Positions 17,544 to 25,104 of a DNA stretch of 64,000 nt are shown here, piece by piece (the stretch's first letter is position 1; every line of letters starts with the position of its first letter). The position numbers and the translations under genes were made by a program. Under the pieces are notes generated by a model that saw nothing but the letters and a program-made list of their open reading frames with translations, did not search any database and was not told the DNA's origin. Source of the stretch: Pseudobdellovibrio exovorus JSS (GTDB lineage: Bacteria; Bdellovibrionota; Bdellovibrionia; Bdellovibrionales; Bdellovibrionaceae); NCBI RefSeq assembly GCF_000348725.1, contig NC_020813.1, positions 1,774,248-1,838,247 on the forward strand. Direction: 5' to 3'.

Positions 17544-19015
17544 AATAGCATCCTTTGAAAAATCACCTGTGGACATTTAACTCTTTTTTTATTTCCTTTT
17601 TCATTCAACATTTCAGCTATGAAGAACTTGTCTTCATAGACATGAGTATGTTTGCGACGCTCAGCAATTTTTAAGTAACTGATAACTTCAGATAACCCCT
17701 TGCTTGGTGGATTTTCTTTTAAGATATCTTCTAGGGAGGTTTGCTCATTTTGAACCAGTGAACTTTCAATAATTCTTTCTAACAGTTGTTCATCAACTAT
17801 ATTAAGTGAGAAGAGCTTGCTCATGTCATTTTCAGACAGAATGGTCTCATCTGTGCTGTCTACCGGCTCATTCAGTGGAATCATATCTGGTATTTCAAAC
17901 AAGGGACGACTTGCGCTTAGATTTAAAGTCGGCTTCAAAAAAGGTACAGAAAAGAAATACTTATCAAAGTCCGCACCCCGCAATTCAATAATAGTTTTTT
18001 CCATTTCAGAAATCATTTCAACAATACGTTTGTTTTCGGCAATGGATTTTTCAGACAAGTATTTAGTTAACTGGCTAGTCAGTTGATTATTAACTATATA
18101 GACCTTATTTCCAGCATCGAGGAGGAAGTCTCTAAACAAAGGCAGAACCCCTTTATCTTCAAGTGTGGCGATTTCAGGCTGTTTTAATACGTTTTCTAAT
18201 AGTTCCTCAAATTCATTTTGCTTTTCACTGTGAATTAAAAATTCCCAAAAAGCTCGGAAGCTTTTTCCTTGATCGCTCTCTGAAATTTCATCTTCTCCAC
18301 CAAATACGTCATCTAGAAAATCACCTTTGGTTTTTACCGATAATGTCATCTTTTCTCTGACTTCCCGATCTAGCTTTCTAAAATTTTCTTCAACCTGACG
18401 AAAATCAGATAGCAATGTATTTGCTGTATCATCTAACTGGTAGTAACGCTCCTTAATTTGAGTAGCATCAGGTCTTTCCGTTTTACCTGTTGATTTAAAT
18501 TTATCAATTTGGTCTTCGATTTCTTTTTTCTTTTTATAAAGATCGTCTAAAATTTTATTAGGATCTGTTTCAATTTTTTGATTAAGTTCGTTTAATAATT
18601 GAAATATGGTAAGTAATCTCGACTCCGTCCCTACAAAATTTCTTGGGTTAAGAGTTTCCAGCCATCGAATTGCTCGCTCAGCATCTGGCGTAAGGTCAAC
18701 TTCAGGCATGTCTCCACGGCCTGTGTATCTTTGACTTAACCAGGCTTTATCAGGCGAACTCCAATCTTCAATATATTCTTTAGCAGACTTTGGTGGAGCA
18801 TCATCTGGATACTTTTGACGAATGACGTACAAATAATTATCTAGAGCTTCTATTATTTCAGAAACAGTAATAGATCGTCGATTAGTTTGTATAAATACTC
18901 TATATAGAAAGCTCGCAACGAAAGGAGCCATAGTTGAAGATAGCAATCCCCAAGCTGCACTAAACTTGCGTAGATGATGTAATTGCTCGAATGTAATTTC
19001 ATGGCGAATTTTCAC
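17540..19015 (-). CDS. jetA: Wadjet kleisin subunit JetA (DUF3375, MukF-like)
   Basis: 491 residues matching DUF3375. The N-terminal winged-helix region reads LRKFSAAWGLLS, then FLYRVFIQTNRRSITVSEI and LTPDAERAIRWLETL. A helical neck region (about 160-240) follows, with a C-terminal wing near 390-480 (LSEVISYLKIAERRKHTHVYED). Kleisins tie the two JetC heads together and recruit JetB. The start is GTG; no good Shine-Dalgarno is visible, though the family N-terminus fits this position. It is the first jet gene. An ASCH gene lies 73 bases upstream on the same strand, so the promoter may be in that gap or further up. Confidence 0.93.
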   Translation of the reverse strand: MKIRHEITFEQLHHLRKFSAAWGLLSSTMAPFVASFLYRVFIQTNRRSITVSEIIEALDNYLYVIRQKYPDDAPPKSAKEYIEDWSSPDKAWLSQRYTGRGDMPEVDLTPDAERAIRWLETLNPRNFVGTESRLLTIFQLLNELNQKIETDPNKILDDLYKKKKEIEDQIDKFKSTGKTERPDATQIKERYYQLDDTANTLLSDFRQVEENFRKLDREVREKMTLSVKTKGDFLDDVFGGEDEISESDQGKSFRAFWEFLIHSEKQNEFEELLENVLKQPEIATLEDKGVLPLFRDFLLDAGNKVYIVNNQLTSQLTKYLSEKSIAENKRIVEMISEMEKTIIELRGADFDKYFFSVPFLKPTLNLSASRPLFEIPDMIPLNEPVDSTDETILSENDMSKLFSLNIVDEQLLERIIESSLVQNEQTSLEDILKENPPSKGLSEVISYLKIAERRKHTHVYEDKFFIAEMLNEKGNKKRVKCPQVIFQRMLL

Positions 19016-19088
19016 CTAAATCGTTTAACTTGAGTGGTAATATATCAGCAAGATAAAACTAAATAATGTCTTATTTTGTGCTTATATT

Positions 19089-19466
19089 TTAAGCCAATTG
19101 CCTTTTCCCAAACGGAAAAAACCAACAAGGTTGGGCTTGCTGCTTCGGTTTGATCGGCTTTCTATAACGACGAGGCTTTCGTAGCTTATAGCCGTATATT
19201 TTATCTTCCTTAAGATATACACAATCTACAACTTCAACTGAGCCAACAATCAAACCTGTCGGCAAGTCACCTGGTTTATAACCTGTACGCTTCCAACGTT
19301 CTTCAGCGCCTGGTCTTAGCGAGGCGTATAAGAATACACGTCCACGAATTTGAGTTGGACGACTTCGGTATTCGTATTTCTTTTTTCCAGTTAAAATTTG
19401 CTCTATAAACGGCTGCTGAATACTGATTGCACGACCGCTTTCAACGTCTTTGAAATACATTTTCAT
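19089..19466 (-). CDS. ASCH-domain protein in the defence island
   Basis: 125 residues forming essentially one ASCH (PUA-like beta-barrel) domain: AISIQQPFIEQILTGKKKYE, then RGRVFLYAS, and LIVGSVEVVDCVYL. The Gxx-K-x-x-E/R pattern after the first helix is the usual RNA-binding or catalytic face. ASCH proteins include RNA-binding regulators and small nucleases or deaminase-like enzymes. Here the gene sits between the AbiE-like pair and jetA on the same strand, with gaps of 15 and 73 bases. A basic tail (KLRKPRRYRKPIKPKQQ) follows the core and could contact nucleic acid. It is not a known Wadjet component. The specific activity cannot be read from the sequence. Confidence 0.8.
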   Translation of the reverse strand: MKMYFKDVESGRAISIQQPFIEQILTGKKKYEYRSRPTQIRGRVFLYASLRPGAEERWKRTGYKPGDLPTGLIVGSVEVVDCVYLKEDKIYGYKLRKPRRYRKPIKPKQQAQPCWFFPFGKRQLA

Positions 19467-19481
19467 AACTTCATTTTCATA

Positions 19482-20243
19482 TTATAAATAAAATGTTTTC
19501 ACAGATGCGATCACATCCGCAAGAGTTCCAAGATTGTTTTGCTTACAGAAATCTTTAATTCCAATATCAGTCTCCATTTCAGAAACAACTCTGATGTACT
19601 CAGCTAGATGTGCCTGCGGAAGCCCAGTAAGTTTGAAAGCTCCACCATTTGGCAATGCAGCTGAAAACAATAAAATATCATTGCGGTGTTTTCTGATATC
19701 ACGCTCATCAACTGAAATACCCCGAGCAGATCTATCTCTAAGCTCGTTAAATGCTCGTGCTTTTAATGGAATCTGAGCGACCGCTGTTATGTATTTACAG
19801 TTTTCGCCATCTTGTGCGTTACTTTTAATGAGGTCGTAATATTCATCTTCGAGCAAGATCCCCGAAAATTGAGTTCCAGCCTCTATATTTTGAATAGGAA
19901 TAATGTGTTGGTCTTCTAAGAGTTTTAGGTCTTCGGGTTTTTTAGAAAAAAGCTCTATCTGTTTTGGAAACTCTAACTTACGAGGTTTGTTGAATCTAAA
20001 GAATTGAGGGCTTCCATCACTTTTTTCTTTGTTTTCGTATTCACCCTCTTTGATGTAAACAGCTAATGCTGATAAAAAATTCTGATCTGGCTTCATAAAT
20101 ACGACGATGTCTAAATCTTTAGTGGCACGAAACTCGCCCCCTATTGCGTCCATCAGCATGTCACCAGCCACTCCACCGACCAAGACATAATGGTCTTTAA
20201 ATTCGGCCAGTCGATCTGCAAAGTGTTTTAATCCGTGAACCAT
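19482..20243 (-). CDS. Nucleotidyltransferase, AbiEii-like toxin candidate
   Basis: 253 residues. The nucleotidyltransferase fold is shown by LVGGVAGDML (GG at 23-24) followed by RATKDLDIVV (D43-L-D45), the GG...DxD metal site of the MNT/AbiEii superfamily. A third acidic residue is expected in IELFSKKPEDLKLL. The C-terminal half is helical, as in AbiEii. The ATG overlaps the upstream gene's stop by one base (TAATG), so translation is coupled. In AbiE systems the nucleotidyltransferase is the toxin and the upstream winged-helix protein the antitoxin; AbiEii-family toxins transfer nucleotides to tRNA or other targets. The pair looks related, though a looser nucleotidyltransferase family is possible. 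Confidence 0.7.
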   Translation of the reverse strand: MVHGLKHFADRLAEFKDHYVLVGGVAGDMLMDAIGGEFRATKDLDIVVFMKPDQNFLSALAVYIKEGEYENKEKSDGSPQFFRFNKPRKLEFPKQIELFSKKPEDLKLLEDQHIIPIQNIEAGTQFSGILLEDEYYDLIKSNAQDGENCKYITAVAQIPLKARAFNELRDRSARGISVDERDIRKHRNDILLFSAALPNGGAFKLTGLPQAHLAEYIRVVSEMETDIGIKDFCKQNNLGTLADVIASVKTFYL

Positions 20244-21232
20244 TATTTAACCCCAATTTCTTTTAATAAATCATCCAAAGCTATTTGCGTTCTATCGTCA
20301 GTATAATCTCGCATACTTAAATACAAAGATACTGGATCGACCACATCTTTTTTTGCTAATACTTGTGGGTCCCAATTCCATATTTCAAAACAGTATTTAG
20401 CAAACTCTTTAGGAGTCGCTTTAACTTCCTTGCCCTTAGTCATTTCCGCAAATTTCTTTTTATAGACAGCTTTAGTTTTTATACCACCATCGTGTAACAT
20501 TGAATATCTATCTAAAGCGGTATAACCCGCAAGTTTGCCCGTGGCTAAGTTTTCGTCTGTATATATTCTTTTTATAATGGGATTTTGAAAAAACGGCTTT
20601 AGGCTATTCCAAAGATCCTGTGTTTTTGGAAACTGGATATATTTATAAGTACCTTTTTGATTTAACTCGACAAGTTTTGCAGCCTTAAGTTCATCAACAA
20701 TACGGCTGGCTTGCATTTTTGTGCATTTAAAAATCAAAGCTAGATCAGTAATTTTTTTGTTTTGAAGTGTTTTGTAATTGAGCTGGTAAATTAAAACCAT
20801 CATAGCCCAATTAGTTAACTTAACAACTTCTCTATTCATTTCTTCTTTTTTGTACCCGTTAAGTATCAACAGAACTTCAGGTAGAAATACATCCCCCTGA
20901 TTGACTACGAAATTGATTCTATGGCTCGTTAAATGTTTAGCTTGATAATGGCCTAATTCATTAAAAAAGAAAATTACGGGTTTTTTAAAGGCTTTGCGAA
21001 TCAGCTTTTCATGTGTTGTTAGCTTTTTAACTTCGATATCGGCATTTTTAGTTTGAGCTAATATAAACTCTTTATTCATGATCTCAATCTGTTTCAAATC
21101 ATAGCGATTGAGAATCAATTTAGGCAGATTTACTCGCTCAGCCTGAATACCTTTAAGACTGCCCGTAAGGTTAGGAATCCCCGTCAAATCGTTTAAATAA
21201 TTTCTAAAGTCTATTTGTTCCATATACACCAT
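20243..21232 (-). CDS. Winged-helix protein, AbiEi-like antitoxin/autorepressor candidate
   Basis: 329 residues with no signal peptide. A winged-helix segment lies at about 155-205: KKITDLALIFKCTKMQASRI is a helix-turn-helix and the following KLVELNQKGTYKYIQF a wing. After it comes LAGYTALDRYSML, like the SGLTAL-type block after the DNA-binding domain in AbiEi-like proteins. The gene directly precedes the nucleotidyltransferase gene with a one-base overlap, the order of AbiEi/AbiEii. The start codon (21232, or ATG 21223) has no Shine-Dalgarno, and repeated ATGTTACTA motifs abut it, consistent with autoregulation. The N-terminal half matches nothing I recognise, so the AbiEi label is tentative. 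Confidence 0.55.
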   Translation of the reverse strand: MVYMEQIDFRNYLNDLTGIPNLTGSLKGIQAERVNLPKLILNRYDLKQIEIMNKEFILAQTKNADIEVKKLTTHEKLIRKAFKKPVIFFFNELGHYQAKHLTSHRINFVVNQGDVFLPEVLLILNGYKKEEMNREVVKLTNWAMMVLIYQLNYKTLQNKKITDLALIFKCTKMQASRIVDELKAAKLVELNQKGTYKYIQFPKTQDLWNSLKPFFQNPIIKRIYTDENLATGKLAGYTALDRYSMLHDGGIKTKAVYKKKFAEMTKGKEVKATPKEFAKYCFEIWNWDPQVLAKKDVVDPVSLYLSMRDYTDDRTQIALDDLLKEIGVK

Positions 21233-21270
21233 AGTAACATTATATATCGGTTAGTAACATAAAAATGTTA
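21232..21270 (-). promoter_or_regulatory. Promoter/operator repeats of the AbiE-like pair
   Basis: On the minus strand ATGTTACTA occurs twice, 20 bases apart (21232-21240 and 21252-21260 contain TAGTAACAT on the plus strand), and the nearer copy runs into the start codon. TAACAT-AAAA-ATGTTA (21255-21270) is also a perfect palindrome. A TATAAT sits at 21239-21244, so transcription would start at or near the ATG. This compact layout suits an antitoxin that represses its own leaderless transcript. Confidence 0.45.
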
Positions 21271-21392
21271 ATATAATTTATATTTTGTTAATTATATGAA
21301 ATTATTGTTTTTTTAAATAAAAATAGGAGCTTATTTAGACAAATGATCAAAAACTATAAAATTTAAGGCGTTGCTATTTTAACTAAATTATG

Positions 21393-21530
21393 CTATGCTT
21401 ATTTCGCTGTAAGACGAAACAAGCATAGTCTTTTTGGTTTGTTTTCAAGCTTTTCGATCACCCCTCATTGCCCTTATAACTTTGTGTGAGATGAACTCTT
21501 AGAGACTTTAAACTCTGAGCCTTTTTTTAT
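21393..21530 (+). ncRNA. Putative small RNA or structured transcript with terminator
   Basis: The 317-base gap 21233-21549 holds no convincing gene but clear structure. A promoter-like pair TTGCTA (21371-21376), 17 bases, TATGCT (21394-21399) can be drawn. CTATGCTT (21393-21400) pairs perfectly with AAGCATAG (21421-21428), extended by TTTCG/CGAAA around an 8-base loop. Further on, CTTAGAG/CTCTGAG (about 21498-21519) followed by CC and seven T residues reads as a rho-independent terminator pointing rightward, although both flanking genes run leftward. Two structures with a terminator and no ORF suggest a small RNA, but the promoter overlaps the first hairpin, so the exact 5' end is uncertain. 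Confidence 0.35.
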
Positions 21531-21549
21531 TCTCAGGATTTCTCAGATA

Positions 21550-21930
21550 TCAACTCCCACAAGCCGGAATAACCACGGAAACCGAGCAGGCTTCTACTGC
21601 TGCTTCCTCGGATTCGTAGCCTGAATCATCGGTGCACTTGGTGTCTACGTATGAAAATGTCAGAGCTCCGGTGTTTTGATCTAACCAAACTTGCACGTTG
21701 GTTTTTTCGATGTCGTCATTGGCCATGTTTTTCAAAACAGCTCGGGCCTTCCATGCGTTCCCCACATAGCAAGCTTCACCGTAACCTTCGTAGGCTAAAA
21801 AAGTCGTATCTTCGACAGTCTGACTCTTGAGTGATCCTTGAGTGTAATAAAAAGGTGTCTTACTTTCTGTATTGGCAAAAGCGGCAATTGAAATAGAGAT
21901 CCCCAAAAGTAGTCCAAGTGCTGGCTTCAT
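21550..21930 (-). CDS. Small secreted protein, unknown function
   Basis: The ATG at 21930 is chosen because GGAG stands six bases ahead; a TTG four codons upstream overlaps that site. The product has 126 residues. A Sec signal peptide (ALGLLLGISISIAAFA) is followed by a mature part with four cysteines (ACYVGN, TKCTDD, EACSV and PACGS), which could form two disulfides in the periplasm or outside the cell. No family is recognised. An AT-rich leader of about 100 bases precedes the gene. The long inverted repeat at 22037-22096 lies between it and the next minus-strand gene, so the two are probably separate transcripts. Confidence 0.75.
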   Translation of the reverse strand: MKPALGLLLGISISIAAFANTESKTPFYYTQGSLKSQTVEDTTFLAYEGYGEACYVGNAWKARAVLKNMANDDIEKTNVQVWLDQNTGALTFSYVDTKCTDDSGYESEEAAVEACSVSVVIPACGS

Positions 21931-22036
21931 TATAAACTCCAAAAAAATTGTTAATTTATCTTGCTGCGCACACTAGTTCATTGAAGTGGGACTTCAATGA
22001 ACTCTCAAAAATTTGAAAAAAAGAATCAAGCGTATA

Positions 22037-22096
22037 TTTGGTCGACAGTCTTTATGTCAAGATTCTGTTAAATTGACAAAGACGACTTCGACCAAA
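22037..22096. terminator. Long imperfect inverted repeat, terminator or regulatory hairpin
   Basis: TTTGGTCG (22037-22044) is mirrored by CGACCAAA (22089-22096). Inside, GTCTTT-TGTC pairs with GACA-AAGAC around a 16-base AT-rich loop. The structure lies 9 bases beyond the stop of the minus-strand gene 22105-22875. No run of T residues follows on either strand, so it is not a textbook terminator; an operator for the gene starting at 21930 is the alternative. Confidence 0.4.
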
Positions 22097-22104
22097 TTCG
22101 CCAA

Positions 22105-22875
22105 CTACCACTGATAACCTAACTGGATACCAATGCCATCTTGCGATGTTTTTTTAGCGCCATCCCAATCGAGCATCACGTGATTGAACTCTAAAGCTGC
22201 CGCTAGAGCTTGTCCGCGAGTGCTGACACCAATCGAGATATTTTGATGTGTCCCTTTATCATCATAGTTGAACTTACCAGAGTTGTTGTTCACTTCTGTT
22301 TTCGTTTTATGTTGATCATACACAAATGAGGCGTACGGAGCCCACTCGGCAAAACCATAGCCCACACTCACTCCCGTGCGTGTTGTTTGTAATTCTGTTT
22401 TTGCTTTTGCTGTTCCCGTAGAGCTTTCTTTACTACGGCTTCCATAGCCCACTAAAAGTGAAGCTAACACAGTATCTGACTGACGATGATTTAAGAACTG
22501 CCATTTAACCCCTACCACTTCGCTGTCCACTGTAACTTCGACGCTGGGGTAAACTGAAAGTTTTAAATCCACATCCAAGTATTCTAATAAAATTAACTCT
22601 GTAGAATTAATATCGTCATTGATTTTGACACCATTACGCACTGGCGGATTGGACCCAATACCCTCAACTAACATCACTGTCGTAGGCTTAGCTCCTGATA
22701 GAGCCACCATTCCGCCCCATTGATTGTCATTGGTCATCGGCGTTATAAAATGTGCCGAGTTCATTTCGATAGAATGAGTACATCCACTCACGATTAGACC
22801 TGAAGCCAATAAAACCAGCAGTGCTATTTTATTTCCAGCTTTATTCCTCAAGCTCTTTCCCATTATATTTTTCAC
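22105..22875 (-). CDS. Outer-membrane-type protein with lipoprotein signal, unknown function
   Basis: 256 residues starting with GTG; GGAG stands eight bases ahead. The N-terminus has a lipobox at IVSGC (C32). The remainder alternates polar and hydrophobic residues as in a beta barrel (VGVKWQFLNHR, TRTGVSVGYGFAEWAPYASFVYD, HQNISIGVSTRG) and ends with IQLGYQW, whose terminal aromatic resembles the outer-membrane insertion signal. A barrel with a lipid anchor is unusual; the lipobox could be coincidental. Sequence family is not recognised. A 210-base upstream region (22876-23086) separates it from the divergent SIMPL gene. Confidence 0.65.
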   Translation of the reverse strand: MKNIMGKSLRNKAGNKIALLVLLASGLIVSGCTHSIEMNSAHFITPMTNDNQWGGMVALSGAKPTTVMLVEGIGSNPPVRNGVKINDDINSTELILLEYLDVDLKLSVYPSVEVTVDSEVVGVKWQFLNHRQSDTVLASLLVGYGSRSKESSTGTAKAKTELQTTRTGVSVGYGFAEWAPYASFVYDQHKTKTEVNNNSGKFNYDDKGTHQNISIGVSTRGQALAAALEFNHVMLDWDGAKKTSQDGIGIQLGYQW

Positions 22876-23086
22876 TGTACTCTCTCCTTCGTTAGCTGAT
22901 TATTTTTACCACCTCTATAAGCCACTCTGTAATGGAAGCCACTTATATAAACTTTTTCTTGCCCCATAGTATCTACAAAAGCTTCTTGATGTTAAGTAAA
23001 TGTCTAGACTAACGACTGAACACATCGTGAATTGACCCCTTTCACAATCAGTGAAAACATAGAAAGCAACAACAAATGAGGTCCTT

Positions 23087-23773
23087 ATGTTTCGTACATT
23101 AACTTACACAGCAACAGCTATTATCTGTGCATTTCTAGTCAAATCTGGGTTAGAGCAATTTCGTAGCTCTGAACGCGTTGTCGAGGTTCGTGGTCTCTCA
23201 GAACGAATGGTGACCTCTAATGAGGCCTACTGGGCGATCACTTATGCAGCTCAGGGTAACGATCTGAATGCCACCAATGCTCAATATCAAAAAAATCAAA
23301 AAATTCTGTTAGAGTTCTTCAAAAAATTAGGATTTAGTGAAGACGAGATTCAAAAATCACCGGCGAATATCGTCGACAATTGGGCAAACTACTATGGAAA
23401 CTCTCGTCCACCAGATCGCATCACCATTCGCGGCACCGTCAGTGTCAGCACAAAAAAAGTCTCTGAAGTGGCGAAAGCTTTGGATAAAACAGATGAGCTG
23501 ATTCAGTTAGGTGTGACTTTTGAAAGCTCGACGACTAATTACATGTTCACTGACTTAAATAGCATCAAACCTGAAATGATTAAAGAAGCTACAGCGAATG
23601 CCCGCCAATCAGCGCAACAATTTGCTGACGACACTAACTCTAGTTTAGGAAAAATCAAATCGGCGTCCCAAGGGCTTTTCAGTATTACTGATATGAACTC
23701 TGATTATGAATCGCGCCAGTCCATCACGAAAAAAGTTCGTGTGGTTACTCAAGTCGGCTACTATTTGAATTAG
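23087..23773 (+). CDS. SIMPL (DUF541) domain protein
   Basis: 228 residues, with one hydrophobic N-terminal segment (LTYTATAIICAFLVKSGL) that acts as signal or anchor. The SIMPL domain follows: VVEVRGLSERMVTSNEAYWAIT near 31-52, KLGFSEDEIQKSP, and the ending VRVVTQVGYYLN. Conserved features are the V-x-G-x-[AS]-E opening and the terminal beta strand. SIMPL proteins form periplasmic oligomers; some affect oxidative stress or outer-membrane properties, but the function is largely unknown. GAGG lies five bases before the ATG. The gene stands 56 bases ahead of the membrane-protein gene on the same strand. Confidence 0.88.
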   Translation: MFRTLTYTATAIICAFLVKSGLEQFRSSERVVEVRGLSERMVTSNEAYWAITYAAQGNDLNATNAQYQKNQKILLEFFKKLGFSEDEIQKSPANIVDNWANYYGNSRPPDRITIRGTVSVSTKKVSEVAKALDKTDELIQLGVTFESSTTNYMFTDLNSIKPEMIKEATANARQSAQQFADDTNSSLGKIKSASQGLFSITDMNSDYESRQSITKKVRVVTQVGYYLN

Positions 23774-23828
23774 ATATTCCGCCCTTTTCAATTTCGTGGT
23801 AGATTACTGGTAACAGGAGTCTACCTCG

Positions 23829-24494
23829 TTGGACTTTTTAAATTTAGACCTACAATCTAGTTTACTTCCTCTGATCTTACTGCTTGTCAGTCTTATTGGC
23901 AGCAATCACTGTGCGATTATGTGTGTACCCCTCGTCGCCACTTACAAAACGAAAAACCTAACCCCATACCACCTTGGACGCCTAACCGCTTATCTAACTG
24001 TGGGCACCGCCATTTACTTCATCGGAGAGATCGCACTACGCAATCAATGGCTCTGGCTGGCGTGGGGGTTACTATTCCTTGGCTATTTTATTAAAGTCTC
24101 GAAAGATGAATTCCTCTCCCACCACTGCTGTATTAAAAAAACAGTGCCACAAAAGCGGGTGTCCTCTTTAGCTCTTTTTGGTTTTTTAAATGGCTTACTG
24201 CCCTGTGCGTGGTTGTTCTTAATTTTGATTACGCTTTCTAAAATTCAAAGCCTTTTCTTATTCTATATTTTTATTGTGATCTTTTGGGTGGGAACTATTC
24301 CTGTTTTTTCGGTTATCAACCTGACTCATCACCTGACAAGTAAATACTTCCCTCGTTTGAGGTCATTGGTTTTTAATCGCAAACTGTTTTTTATTATTTA
24401 TTTGAGCATTGCGATTTACGCACTAACTCTGCACTTCAAAACGCCTCTTAAGCATGAAGCGGAAATCTCTCCGAGTTCACTTATATGCACATGA
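23829..24494 (+). CDS. Membrane protein of the UreH/DsbD-like (TauE/SafE-like) family
   Basis: 221 residues with five or six transmembrane segments. The first begins LLPLILLLVSLIGSNHCAIMC; the G-S-x-H-C-x-x-M-C pattern is typical of the UreH domain branch related to DsbD (often annotated sulfite exporter TauE/SafE). A second C-containing helix (NGLLPCAWLFL) matches the GLLPCG block. Such proteins move reducing equivalents, metals or small anions across the inner membrane; the substrate cannot be deduced. A cluster HHCC between segments might bind metal. Start is TTG at 23829, with AGGAG ten bases upstream; no ATG fits the N-terminal segment. Confidence 0.75.
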   Translation: MDFLNLDLQSSLLPLILLLVSLIGSNHCAIMCVPLVATYKTKNLTPYHLGRLTAYLTVGTAIYFIGEIALRNQWLWLAWGLLFLGYFIKVSKDEFLSHHCCIKKTVPQKRVSSLALFGFLNGLLPCAWLFLILITLSKIQSLFLFYIFIVIFWVGTIPVFSVINLTHHLTSKYFPRLRSLVFNRKLFFIIYLSIAIYALTLHFKTPLKHEAEISPSSLICT

Positions 24495-24522
24495 TCGCGT
24501 CAAGAGCGACCTGATATTGAGA

Positions 24523-25104
24523 CTAGGATGATAACATCGACTGCTGAATCAACGATAAGACGTTCTCTACTTTCACATTAAAATCCCGCTCGGCAGGCAC
24601 AAAGTGAAAGTTCGGGTGTCCAGACCAAACTTCTAGTAATTGCTTTTCACTCTGCTGACTCTGTTCAAAGTTGTGAAAACGACGTTCGTTCACTCCTTCA
24701 AAGAATTCATCAGTTGGCAGTCCTAGGAAAATAATTTGATCATATCGTGAGTACTCATCCGATTTAGAAACTTGAAACTGCTGCAAATAATCTTGAACAC
24801 CTAATGACCAAAATCCCGCCCCGTCCAAACGGGCGCGGTCTAAGACTAAATACTTTGCTGCAGGGTTTTGTCTAGCAATCACCTGCTCAAGATGACTTTG
24901 TAAAGTCAGAATTACATTTTGAAAGCTGCGTATTTGTTCAATGTCATGATGTTGTGGAGCTGGAAATCCGCCTGACAACAAGACGACTGCACTTTCGGGA
25001 ACCAGTGCCACATGGGGCCACTGACGTTTTTGTATTTCAGCCATCACCGAGCTTTTTCCCGAAGAAGGTGCTCCCGTTAAGACAATACGCTTTACCGAAC
25101 TCAT
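24523..25104 (-). CDS. P-loop ATPase/kinase of the AAA_28 (NadR/Ttd14-like) type
   Basis: 193 residues. The P-loop is GAPSSGKSS (11-19), followed by VPESAVVLLSGG, the acidic D-R block LVLDRARLDG (about 90-99) and IIFLGLP. This arrangement matches small AAA_28 proteins related to the ribosylnicotinamide kinase domain of NadR. A small-molecule kinase activity is plausible, but the substrate is not shown by the sequence. The ATG overlaps the pgi stop by four bases (ATGA), so it is translated together with glucose-6-phosphate isomerase. It ends a three-gene operon with ggpPS and pgi, which hints at sugar or cofactor metabolism. Confidence 0.7.
   Translation of the reverse strand: MSSVKRIVLTGAPSSGKSSVMAEIQKRQWPHVALVPESAVVLLSGGFPAPQHHDIEQIRSFQNVILTLQSHLEQVIARQNPAAKYLVLDRARLDGAGFWSLGVQDYLQQFQVSKSDEYSRYDQIIFLGLPTDEFFEGVNERRFHNFEQSQQSEKQLLEVWSGHPNFHFVPAERDFNVKVENVLSLIQQSMLSS

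Noticed and set aside
13580-19015. Chromosomal MukBEF condensin
   Set aside because: The SMC subunit is shorter than MukB, and a JetD nuclease with a TOPRIM-like domain is coupled at the end; DUF3375/DUF4194 partners define Wadjet type I.
21385-21430. GCTATGCT stretch resembling part of a Cas9 repeat/tracrRNA
   Set aside because: The match is a few bases only. There is no repeat array and no cas gene in the window; the bases form their own hairpin.
12270-21549. Complete mobile element with integrase and matching ends
   Set aside because: No integrase, transposase or relaxase gene is present, and no repeat of the tRNA 3' end was found at the far side, so only an island of possible transferred origin can be claimed.
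24495-24522. Search for a terminator between the convergent 23829 and 24523 genes
   Set aside because: The 28-base gap shows no stem-loop followed by T residues.
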